A stretch of DNA of 46,272 nucleotides from DSUN01 sp035527715 (GTDB lineage: Bacteria; Planctomycetota; PUPC01; DSUN01). Shown piece by piece: positions 27,647 to 35,496 of this stretch. A program made the translations under genes and the position numbers. Location of the stretch: positions 1 to 46,272 of the forward strand of contig DATKZY010000220.1 in assembly GCA_035527715.1 (NCBI GenBank), read 5' to 3'. Each line of letters starts with the position of its first letter. Position 1 is the stretch's first letter. Under the pieces are notes generated by a model, which ran no database searches, was not told the origin of the DNA, and saw only the letters and a list, made by a program, of their open reading frames with translations.

Positions 27647-29422
27647 TCAGGTCTTCGGCTTGGCGGCCGGTCCCGGGGGCGGCGTCGGGGCAGGGTTCTT
27701 GGGCGCTTCCAGAGGGGGCTCGAGGGCCTCGACGCTGGCCCTGACCGTCACGCGGCGGCCCAGGGGGGCCGAGCCTTCGACCACGATGTCAAAGCGGTCT
27801 GGGAGGCGGTCGAACGCGATGCCGGCGAGGGCCTTGCTCCACTCGGAGGGGCGTCCGTTGATCCGGACCATCGGATTGGCGAAGCCCGAGACCTTCAGGC
27901 CGGGCTTGAGGGCGACGGTGTAGTTCTTCTCGAAGCGGGCGAGCCGCTCGCCCGCGCCGGTCGCAGCGTCCACCCTGTAAATGTATGTGCATCCAGGAAG
28001 GTGGATGGCCACGCGGGCCTCGTTGCCTTTGAGCTCGAAGGGGAGGGGCTGGCACGCGGGCGTGTCGTGGAGGAGGAGGACGATGCCCTTGGCCGCCTTG
28101 TCGTATCTCACGGAGGCGCCGGGGAGGTCGAGGACAGGCACGTCGGGAAGGGCGACGCCAACCTGGAACTGTGCCGCGGTCGCCGCGATGGCCTGCTGGA
28201 GGTCCTCGAGCTTGCCCTGTACGGGGACGACTTGGACCTCGAGCTGGAGCTCGCTGGCGGGGATGGCGTCCTCGACGGCAGCCTCGGGTGAAATGGGGAA
28301 GGAGGCGGCCCGCTGGCGGAGGCGGTCAACCTCCATACGCAGGGCGCCGGTGACGGCCTTCACCTTCTGCTGGTCCGCGATCTTGACGAGGAGTTGAAGG
28401 GCCTTCTCGAGGTACTGGGCGGCGGCCTCGAAGAGGCCGTTGGCCGAGTGAATGGCGGCGAGGCTGAGGTAGGCGTTGGTGTCGCACGGCCCGCCGCTCG
28501 GCTCGATCTCGACGACGCGCTGCCACTCGCGGACCGCGCTCCGGTAGAGGCCGAGCCGGGTGAGGAACTCGGCGGCGACGTAGTGGGGCAGCTCCTTGTC
28601 GGCGGCGAGGGCGAATGCCTTGTCGCGCAGGGCGATGGCCTCCTTGCCTCTGTCCAGCGGCACCAGGGCCTCGGCCTGGAGGTAGAGGGGGCGGAGGTCG
28701 GCGGGCTCGCGCCGGGCGAGTGCCTCGGCGGCGGCCAGGGCCTCCTGGGCCTTCCCTGCCGCGAGCTTTGCCGCGACGTCCTGAAGGGCGTCCTCGGCTG
28801 GCTTGTTTGGCTTGAGCTCGACGGGTTGGCGGGCGCCCAGGGCCTCGATGCCCTCGAGGGCCTCGCTGTGCTGGGAGCGCGCCCAGGCGAGGGCGCGGGC
28901 CAGCTGGTCGTTCTTGGGCTCCTGGATGAGGCGGACGATCTCCTCGTGGACGTCGGAGCCCCTGGGGCGTTGGAGTGCATTGAGCGCCCAGTTGGCCTCG
29001 TTGGGCGAGCCGGTCTCCATGCGGCGGATGAGGAAGGGGACGGCCTTCGCGCCCAGGTTGGCAATGCGGCTGATGGCGCTGCTGCGCTCGTGTTCCTGCA
29101 TCTGGTCGTAGTGGCGGACGAGGAGCACGACGTCCGCGGGCCACTCGGGGCCGATGCCCAGCCGCACGTCGGCCAACACGTCGCGGGCGCGGAGGCGGAT
29201 CTCCGGGTCGTCCGACCCGGCGGCTTTCTCGATGGCCTCGAGGGCGGGCTGGCCGATCCGGCGCAGGAGGTCGGTGGCGCGCTCGCGGACGTCGTAGCGC
29301 TCGGCGCCGAGGTCGCGGATGACGGCCTGGGTGATCGTGTCGGCGCCGATGCGCGGCGTGGCCGCGAGCGCGGACGCGGAGAACGACAGGAGAGCCACAG
29401 AGACGGCTGCGGGGTAGTTCAC
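27647..29422 (-). CDS. Secreted HEAT- and TPR-repeat protein
   Basis: This protein of about 591 aa begins with a signal peptide (NYPAAVSVALLSFSASALAA). HEAT-like helices follow (DLGAERYDVRERATDLLRRIGQPALEAIEKAAGSDDPEIRLRARDVLADV and RISRIANLGAKAVPFLIRRM-like repeats). TPR-like helices span about 210-360 (AGKAQEALAAAEALARREP, SAVREWQRVVEIEPSGG, NGLFEAAAQYLEKAL). The C-terminal 200 residues are beta-rich with a Pro-rich end. GTG 29422 is the best start: it lies ten bases after the previous stop and encodes the signal peptide directly, though the ribosome site is weak. It is the last gene of the MoxR operon and is probably periplasmic. Its partner is unknown. Confidence 0.78.
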   Translation of the reverse strand: MNYPAAVSVALLSFSASALAATPRIGADTITQAVIRDLGAERYDVRERATDLLRRIGQPALEAIEKAAGSDDPEIRLRARDVLADVRLGIGPEWPADVVLLVRHYDQMQEHERSSAISRIANLGAKAVPFLIRRMETGSPNEANWALNALQRPRGSDVHEEIVRLIQEPKNDQLARALAWARSQHSEALEGIEALGARQPVELKPNKPAEDALQDVAAKLAAGKAQEALAAAEALARREPADLRPLYLQAEALVPLDRGKEAIALRDKAFALAADKELPHYVAAEFLTRLGLYRSAVREWQRVVEIEPSGGPCDTNAYLSLAAIHSANGLFEAAAQYLEKALQLLVKIADQQKVKAVTGALRMEVDRLRQRAASFPISPEAAVEDAIPASELQLEVQVVPVQGKLEDLQQAIAATAAQFQVGVALPDVPVLDLPGASVRYDKAAKGIVLLLHDTPACQPLPFELKGNEARVAIHLPGCTYIYRVDAATGAGERLARFEKNYTVALKPGLKVSGFANPMVRINGRPSEWSKALAGIAFDRLPDRFDIVVEGSAPLGRRVTVRASVEALEPPLEAPKNPAPTPPPGPAAKPKT

Positions 29423-29432
29423 GGGGGGTCGC

Positions 29433-30887
29433 CTACTTGTATATGTTGAAGCGAACGCGCTTGAGGCAGGACCGCAGGACCTTGACCTCGCCCAGGTACG
29501 CCGACCTGCCGATGAGGTGCTCGTCGGTGAGTCGCTCGAACTGAATTGTGAAGCAGCTGTCAACCGTCTCGACCATCACGTCGCCCTTCTGCCTGCGTGG
29601 CTTCTCGATGGCCTTGGCGAGGAAGGCGATGTTCTGGACCTTTGCGGCATCGGCCGAGATGTCGCCGAAGGCCGTCTTGAGCGTGACCTTGCCGTCGGCG
29701 AGGCCGATCTCGGTGGCGGCGACGCGGTCGCGGTTGACGAAGTGGATGACGTGGGCGTCGGCCGTGTCCTCCTTCTCCGTCTTCGCGGGGCCGCTGATGC
29801 CCTGGATAACGCGGAGGCGGGAGACGCGGCACGGGTAGCGGGCGTTGAGCATCACGAATTTGCCGGGAGGCAGGTTGCCTGGGACGGCGTATTCGCCGAG
29901 GTCCATGTTGTCGAGCCATGCGCGTATCTTGTTCGCGGCGGGGTCATAGCCGACGCGGACGGTCGCCTGGGTCATCATGCGCCCGATGTGGCGGTCCATG
30001 AACGAGTTCATGTTCCCGTTTTGCATGGTCATCAGGTTGAACTGGCTGGCGTAGAAGCGGGCGATCAGGCTGTTGGTGCCGTACTGGCCCTGGGTGTTGT
30101 CGGCGGCGAGGATGAGCTCGATGTGGATGTAGCGGCCCATGGTGGATGCGACCTTGGCCTCCATGGTGATGGCCTCTTTCTGGTCGAACTTGGCGAAGAG
30201 CGTCTCGCTGTTACCCTGGGTGTTGCACTGGGCGGCGCCGTTGACCACGGTCCAGGCGCCGCGCGCCGTCCAGGGGTCCAACTTCCCCGACTCGAAGTTG
30301 CTCTCGATGGCGGTGAGGACGCCGCGGGCGAAGTTGATCGTGCGGACGATGTTCCGTGCGATCTTGGTGGGCCCGGTGGCCTTGGTTTCGACGATGACGG
30401 CCTGGGGCGTGATGGCGGCGACCTCGCCCACGATGCGGTCGTCGTTGCTCAGTTCCACGACGTCGTCGCCCTTGGTCTTCTCCTTGGGCTGAAGCTCCAC
30501 GGTGTCGAGGGCGGAGGTCAGGACGACGACCTCGCCCTCGAAGTGGGGGGCCGTGAGGCGGAGCTTGCCGCCGGTCTCGATGGTGAGGACCTTGCCAACG
30601 ATCTTGTCGCCCCGGACGGTGGTCACGATGTCGCCGGTGCCGGCCTTGCCGGGCTTGGCCGAGTCGTCCAGCGTGTCGCCCGCTCCGCGGGGCTGGGGCA
30701 CGAAGATCCCCCGCTCGCCACCGTCGTCCTCCGCCTGCGCCTGGGCAACGTCGAGGTCGAGGGCGACGCCCTCCTGGTCGGCCTGGAGGAGGATGGGCTT
30801 GGCCAGGGCAAGGCTGGCCAGAAGCCACGCGAGGAGGCAGGACAGGGCGGCCGCGGCGGCGCGCCGCAGGGTCGAGCGGGGGCGCAT
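29433..30887 (-). CDS. Secreted protein with repeated DxIxGxV modules and a LamG-like central domain
   Basis: This 484-aa protein has a signal peptide (RRAAAAALSCLLAWLLASLALA). Three short beta modules are visible: GDKIVGKVLTIETGGKLRL, DDRIVGEVAAITPQAVIVET and, near the C-terminus, RDRVAATEIGLADGKVTLKT. The central region (ESNFESGKLDPWTARGAWTVVNGAAQC..FARFYASQFNLMTMQNGNMN) looks like a concanavalin/LamG-type sandwich. I have seen such layouts as hypothetical proteins in Planctomycetes but know no function. AAGGAG lies seven bases before ATG 30887. It is co-transcribed with the prenyltransferase-repeat gene (17-nt gap). Confidence 0.75.
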   Translation of the reverse strand: MRPRSTLRRAAAAALSCLLAWLLASLALAKPILLQADQEGVALDLDVAQAQAEDDGGERGIFVPQPRGAGDTLDDSAKPGKAGTGDIVTTVRGDKIVGKVLTIETGGKLRLTAPHFEGEVVVLTSALDTVELQPKEKTKGDDVVELSNDDRIVGEVAAITPQAVIVETKATGPTKIARNIVRTINFARGVLTAIESNFESGKLDPWTARGAWTVVNGAAQCNTQGNSETLFAKFDQKEAITMEAKVASTMGRYIHIELILAADNTQGQYGTNSLIARFYASQFNLMTMQNGNMNSFMDRHIGRMMTQATVRVGYDPAANKIRAWLDNMDLGEYAVPGNLPPGKFVMLNARYPCRVSRLRVIQGISGPAKTEKEDTADAHVIHFVNRDRVAATEIGLADGKVTLKTAFGDISADAAKVQNIAFLAKAIEKPRRQKGDVMVETVDSCFTIQFERLTDEHLIGRSAYLGEVKVLRSCLKRVRFNIYK

Positions 30888-30904
30888 GAGGTGTCTCCTT
30901 CCGG

Positions 30905-31948
30905 CTACCGTTGGTAGATGGGAAGCAGGTTGTAATTGATCTCCAGCGAGAGCAGCGAGAAGGCCGTGGCGCAGACCACGCCGCCGCTGCTCCCCCGGTC
31001 GGCCCAGGAGCCGTCCGGGGCCTGGAGGCTGATCAGCATGGGCGTCATCGTGCTGTTCCAGTGCCGCCAGTACTTGCCGCCTGCCTGGAACATGGCCTGG
31101 GAGCCGTAGTAGCAGCCGTAGTGGAAGTAGCCGGAGTAGCCGAAGCCGCCCCCGCCCGCGAGCATCAGGTTGGCGGTGGCCTTGGCCTCGGGGGAGCGAT
31201 AGGCGCCGGAGAGGCTGAGAACGAGGAGGCCGATGCCGCTGCGTGCGGGGCTGGGGCTGTCGGCCCCCGTGTAGCCGAAGCCGCCCCCGGGGCAGAAGCA
31301 GCTCTTGTAGAAGGCGACGCCGCGTTGGATGGTGGAGATGGGCACCTCGATGCCGGCGTTGGCCGCGGCGCGCAGCCCCATCATCTGCGCGCCGGACACC
31401 GTGGTGTCGGCGTCGGCCGAGTTCACGCTGTAGCGCCAGCCGCCGAGGCGGTTCTGGGAGCTGACGAGGAGGCCCGTGGCCTTCTTGAGGGCGGGGCCGA
31501 TGCGGGGGTCGTCAATCATCCCGTACACTTCCCCGAGCGCGAGCAGGGCGAAGCCGTGGCTGTACATGGGGCTGCCGCTCTGGCCGGAGAGCAGGCCGTT
31601 GGCCTGCTGGCCCTTGACGATGTAGTCCACGCAACGGCGGATGACGGAGCCGTATTTCCCCTCGTCCGGCAGCTCGCCGTGGGCGAGGAACGCGAGCATG
31701 CACAGGCCCACCACCCCGCTCACCTGGCCGTAGGAGTCGGGCCAGGAGCCGTCGGGCTTCTGGGTGCGGGCCAGGTAGTCGAGGCCGCGGGTCACGGCGC
31801 GCTCGAGCTCGGGCGTCACCTTGCAGTCCTCGCCGGCGAGGACCGAGGGGGCGCACAGGAGCGCGAGCATCAGGCCAATGGGACGTATGGGACCCATGGG
31901 ACGAATGGGACCCATTTGTCCTATCTGTCCTATCTGTCCTATCCTCAC
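30905..31948 (-). CDS. Secreted prenyltransferase/squalene-oxidase-repeat protein
   Basis: This 347-aa protein is an alpha-alpha toroid with the repeats seen in squalene cyclases and prenyltransferases: GLDYLARTQKPDGSWPDSYG, VDYIVKGQQANGLLS, LLVSSQNRLGGWRYS and SLQAPDGSWADRG. It lacks the DxDD cyclase motif, so a binding role is likelier than catalysis. It starts with GTG 31948, overlapping the previous stop (GTGA), with AAGGA nine bases upstream. The first 25 residues (RIGQIGQIGQMGPIRP..) are the translation of two 9-bp tandem arrays, then comes the signal peptide core LMLALLCAPSVLA. Alternative Met codons at residues 12 and 18 have no ribosome sites. Confidence 0.85.
   Translation of the reverse strand: MRIGQIGQIGQMGPIRPMGPIRPIGLMLALLCAPSVLAGEDCKVTPELERAVTRGLDYLARTQKPDGSWPDSYGQVSGVVGLCMLAFLAHGELPDEGKYGSVIRRCVDYIVKGQQANGLLSGQSGSPMYSHGFALLALGEVYGMIDDPRIGPALKKATGLLVSSQNRLGGWRYSVNSADADTTVSGAQMMGLRAAANAGIEVPISTIQRGVAFYKSCFCPGGGFGYTGADSPSPARSGIGLLVLSLSGAYRSPEAKATANLMLAGGGGFGYSGYFHYGCYYGSQAMFQAGGKYWRHWNSTMTPMLISLQAPDGSWADRGSSGGVVCATAFSLLSLEINYNLLPIYQR
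31878..31943. repeat. Two adjoining 9-bp tandem arrays that form a signal peptide start
   Basis: Four ATGGGACNN units (31878-31913) are followed by three TGTCCTATC units (31917-31943). Each period equals three codons, so both are translated as (M/I)G P/Q-type triplets at the N-terminus of the prenyltransferase-repeat protein. The two arrays resemble the left and right arms of the elements at 39934 and 5721 respectively. Confidence 0.88.
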
Positions 31949-34900
31949 CGAATCGGTTCCTTGCGCAGGCGGTCGAAGTAGGAGTTGAGCAGGTCGCGGT
32001 ACTGGGCTGGGAAGCCGCCCTCGAAGGCGGCGCCGAGTTGCTCGTCGAAGCGCGAGCGGATGCGGCGCCAGTCCTCGCCCTTCGCCTCGTTGGGGTTGGT
32101 GGGCATGATCGGCGCATTGGTGCCGCCGTCGAAGCCGCCGCCGGCGCCGCCCATCATCTGCATCATGGCTTGTGCCCGTGCCCCCATCATCCCACCCATG
32201 GCCCCGCCCATGCCGCCGCCCTGGGCGTCCTGGAGGAGCTTCTCGAGGAGGGCGAGGGCCATGCGCTGCACCTCGCGGGTCTCCTTGCCCGTGTCGGCGC
32301 CGCCGAGGGCGATGCGGCTGAGGTCCATCTTCTCCGCCGACTTGTTGACGAGGGCGGCCGCGGGAGGGAACTGGGCGAGGAGCTTCTCGAGCTTCTTGGC
32401 GTCCACGTGCACCCGGCTCTGCCGCTTGGTGAGGGCGGCGGTCTGCGCGTCGAATGCCTCGGCCTCCCGGGCTCGGAGGACCTCGGCCTGGAGTGTGCCG
32501 CTGTTGACGCGCTTCTGGCCGACGAGGCAGCGCTGGAGCAGGAGGAGGGCGCGCATCATCTGGGCGCTCATCGCCGCCTGTTGCATCTGTTGCATCTCTT
32601 GGGTGAGGCGCTCGCGGGCGTCCTCGAGGAGGGCGAGGGCCCGCTTGCCGTGCTCGAGGCCCTCGGGGAGGGCCTTGGCGTAGAGGTCGGTCGCCCCTTC
32701 GCCCATCTCCTTCGAGGCGGCGTCGAGCTTCGCGGCCGCCTGGGAGCGGAACATGGCGATCTCGTTGGCGAGCCAGTGCAGGGCGCTGGCCTGCTCGGAG
32801 ACGTCGCGTTGGAGCACCGCCTGGTCGCTGCCCAGCTCGGCGGGGCGTTTGGCCTTCTCGACCTTCTTGATGGCCGACTCGATGCCGGCGTTGATGGCCT
32901 TCTGGCGGCGGATGAACTCCTCAAGCTCCTTCATGAAGGCTTCGAGCTCCTCGCTGCGGCGTCGCAGGATGTCGGCCACCGCGAGGAGCGAGTTGGTCAC
33001 CTTCTGTTGCTCCGGGATTTGCGAGAAGAGGGCGTTCTCGCCGAGGCGGCGGGCGATGCTGGCGGCCCTGTCGGAGACCTTCTCCTCGTCGAGCTTGGAC
33101 TTGGCCTCTTCGGCGGTGGCGGCGTCGCTGGGGTTCGAGAAGGCGAGGGCGCCGGCGGCCTTCTCGATCTCCTTGCCGAGGTTGTCCACGCCCTCCTTGA
33201 TCGAGCCTTGGGTGGTGGTGATGCGCTGGAGCCTGCGCCTCTGCTCGTCGGTCATGTCCTTGGGGTCGGTGCCGAGGGTCTCCCTGGCGAGTGGGACCAG
33301 GTTGTCCTTGATCTCGCGCTGGCGGGCGGCGAGGGCCTCGGCCTCGGCGGCGAGTTTTTCGAGGAGGCCGCGGCGCTGCATGCGCTCGGCGAGCTGCGCG
33401 AGCTGCTCGAGGCGGCGGGCCGCCTCCTGGGTCTCGCCCTGGGCGACGCGGAGCGGGGAGGGCTCGCCCTGCTGGTTCTGCTGGGCCTGGGCCGCCTTCG
33501 CGAGCTGGTCGGCCGCGTGCTGCATCTGGGTGTCGGCGGTCTGGCGCACGCCGCGCCCGAGCTGGTCCATCTGGGCGAGCATTTCGGTGGGCGTTGCGGG
33601 GTTGCGGGTCATTTCGGGGATGAGGCGTTCGAGCTTGCGGGCGAGGTGCTCGGTGGCGCGGGTCTCCTCGGCCTGGCGCTCGTGGGCCTGGCGTGCGCCC
33701 TCGCGGGCCTCGGTGTCCTTCGCCTCCTTGCCGCCCTTCTCGGGCTCGCCGCCTTTGTCGGCTTCCTTGCCCTTGGCGGCCGGTTCCTTGGCCTCGCGGT
33801 CGGCGGCCTCCTGGGCGCTGGCGAGGCGGTCGGCCTGGGCGCTCTGCGCGCGTTGCGTGGCCGCGCGGCGCATCATCTCGAGCTGGAGCTCCTTCAGGCG
33901 GCTCAGGATGCGTTCGAGGTGCTCGAGCTCGCTGAGGACCGCGATGCGGTAGACGGGCGACGAGCCGCGCCGGAGCACGGCGTCGTCGGCATAGTCGGCG
34001 GCCTCCGCCTTGTACTCGAGCACGTCGCCCGGGACAAGGCCGAGCTGGTCCACGACGATCTCCTCGGCCGCGGAAAGCTCGGCGACGGCGGGCCCGCCCT
34101 CCTTGAGCTGGCGCCGCTGCCAGCGCTCCGAGGTGTCGGCACCCTCGGTGCCTTTGATGACGCGGTGCGCGAACACGAGGCCGCGGATGCCGAACTCGTC
34201 GCGCGCGGCCAGCTCTACGGGCACCTTCTCGCCCGGCAGCACGAGCAGGTCATGGCCCGGCTTCGCGACGCTCACCACGGGCACCCGGTCGGGCGAGACC
34301 TTGATCGCGAGCGTCTCCGGCGAGCGATTCGTCAGGCCGTAGCCGTCGCACAGCGTGATCGTGCACTCGCCGCTCCCCCTGGGGCGGAAGGGCTTGGACG
34401 CGAGCACGCCCGCGCGATCACGGGCCAGGGGGATAGCCTGGTCGCCGACACGCAGCTCGCCCGTGCACTGGAACTGCGGCTCCGGGCCGCGGACGACAGG
34501 GATGCACCTGACCACGACCTCGGTGCCCTCGACGATCTGGAGGCTGCCCTCGATCGCCTCGATGGTGCGCTGGAGCCCGCCCGCGTAGCTGGGGAGGGTG
34601 AGGACGGCGCCCTTCTTGCTCAGCGACGGCGGGGGCACGACACGGATGCGGTGCCAGGGCGACAGCGCGTCGCCCGCTGAAGCGCGGTACGACAGGTCCT
34701 TGAACAGAGGCCCCGTGTTCCACCGCGCGGCCCCCGCCTCGCAGGGGAGGCGGAGGCTGATCCGGTCGGACGCCTCGGCCCCGTCGCCCTTCGACCCATC
34801 CAGCCGGGCGCTTGTGGCGAGCTGGCCCGACGTGGCGATGACGATGTCCACTGCATCGCCCACGCGCACCACGCGATCTCCTGGCTGCACCGACAGATTC

Positions 34901-35496
34901 GTGTAGGAGAAGTAGGGCACGCCGGCGGCAGGACTGAAGAGCCGCGCCAGGGCGTTGCGGATGGCCTCGGGGCGAATCTGGTAGGCGGCGAAGAGGATGG
35001 CGAGCAGGGCCAGCACGATGGCCCCCGCCTTCAGCAGGGGGCGGAACGGCACGGCGGCCCGATAGTCCACCGAGCGGGACCGCTCGGTGATCTGGTGCAA
35101 GGCCGACTGGACGAGGCCGTGCGAGATCCCCTGCTCGTCGAAGCCCTCGGAGCTGAGCTCGACCGCGGTGACGAGGTCCTCCTCGACTTTGGGGAAGTGG
35201 TGTCCGAGGCGGGCCGCCGTGTCCTGGTCGCGCATCCGCCGCATGGCGGGCCACACCACCCAGCGGGCCAGGCACACAGCACAGGCCGCCAGGACGACGC
35301 CCAGCGCGACCGTGCGCGGCAGGGGCGAGAGGCGGAACAGCCGGTCCGCGGCGATCGCCGCGCCCACGGTGCAGAACAGCACCGCCAGGGTGATGAACAG
35401 CCCCGTGTGGGTGTAGATCAGGCGCCAGCGGCGGCGGTAGCCGTCAATCAGCCGCCGCAGGACATTCGGCAGACGCGGTCGGGCGTGTGTGCTCAT
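31945..35496 (-). CDS. DUF4175-like large membrane protein with coiled coil
   Basis: This protein of about 1183 aa has two N-terminal membrane helices (LFITLAVLFCTVGAAIAA, LGVVLAACAVCLARWVVWPAM), a third near 165 (AGAIVLALLAILFAAY), an immunoglobulin-like periplasmic part (300-550), and then a long charged coiled coil (about 560-1000) rich in Glu, Lys, Arg and Gln. The C-terminus has a Met/Gly-rich stretch (GGGMGGAMGGMMGARAQAMMQMMGG). The layout matches the DUF4175 proteins common in operons with MoxR and VWA genes. ATG 35496 overlaps the upstream stop (ATGA) and has GAGGAG upstream; a longer frame is unsupported. It likely scaffolds an envelope complex. Confidence 0.82.
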   Translation of the reverse strand: MSTHARPRLPNVLRRLIDGYRRRWRLIYTHTGLFITLAVLFCTVGAAIAADRLFRLSPLPRTVALGVVLAACAVCLARWVVWPAMRRMRDQDTAARLGHHFPKVEEDLVTAVELSSEGFDEQGISHGLVQSALHQITERSRSVDYRAAVPFRPLLKAGAIVLALLAILFAAYQIRPEAIRNALARLFSPAAGVPYFSYTNLSVQPGDRVVRVGDAVDIVIATSGQLATSARLDGSKGDGAEASDRISLRLPCEAGAARWNTGPLFKDLSYRASAGDALSPWHRIRVVPPPSLSKKGAVLTLPSYAGGLQRTIEAIEGSLQIVEGTEVVVRCIPVVRGPEPQFQCTGELRVGDQAIPLARDRAGVLASKPFRPRGSGECTITLCDGYGLTNRSPETLAIKVSPDRVPVVSVAKPGHDLLVLPGEKVPVELAARDEFGIRGLVFAHRVIKGTEGADTSERWQRRQLKEGGPAVAELSAAEEIVVDQLGLVPGDVLEYKAEAADYADDAVLRRGSSPVYRIAVLSELEHLERILSRLKELQLEMMRRAATQRAQSAQADRLASAQEAADREAKEPAAKGKEADKGGEPEKGGKEAKDTEAREGARQAHERQAEETRATEHLARKLERLIPEMTRNPATPTEMLAQMDQLGRGVRQTADTQMQHAADQLAKAAQAQQNQQGEPSPLRVAQGETQEAARRLEQLAQLAERMQRRGLLEKLAAEAEALAARQREIKDNLVPLARETLGTDPKDMTDEQRRRLQRITTTQGSIKEGVDNLGKEIEKAAGALAFSNPSDAATAEEAKSKLDEEKVSDRAASIARRLGENALFSQIPEQQKVTNSLLAVADILRRRSEELEAFMKELEEFIRRQKAINAGIESAIKKVEKAKRPAELGSDQAVLQRDVSEQASALHWLANEIAMFRSQAAAKLDAASKEMGEGATDLYAKALPEGLEHGKRALALLEDARERLTQEMQQMQQAAMSAQMMRALLLLQRCLVGQKRVNSGTLQAEVLRAREAEAFDAQTAALTKRQSRVHVDAKKLEKLLAQFPPAAALVNKSAEKMDLSRIALGGADTGKETREVQRMALALLEKLLQDAQGGGMGGAMGGMMGARAQAMMQMMGGAGGGFDGGTNAPIMPTNPNEAKGEDWRRIRSRFDEQLGAAFEGGFPAQYRDLLNSYFDRLRKEPIR

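Noticed and set aside
32038..34680. An 880-aa open frame opposite the DUF4175-like gene
   Set aside because: It is the antisense of the coiled coil: leucine/glycine/alanine rich with no motif and no ribosome site.
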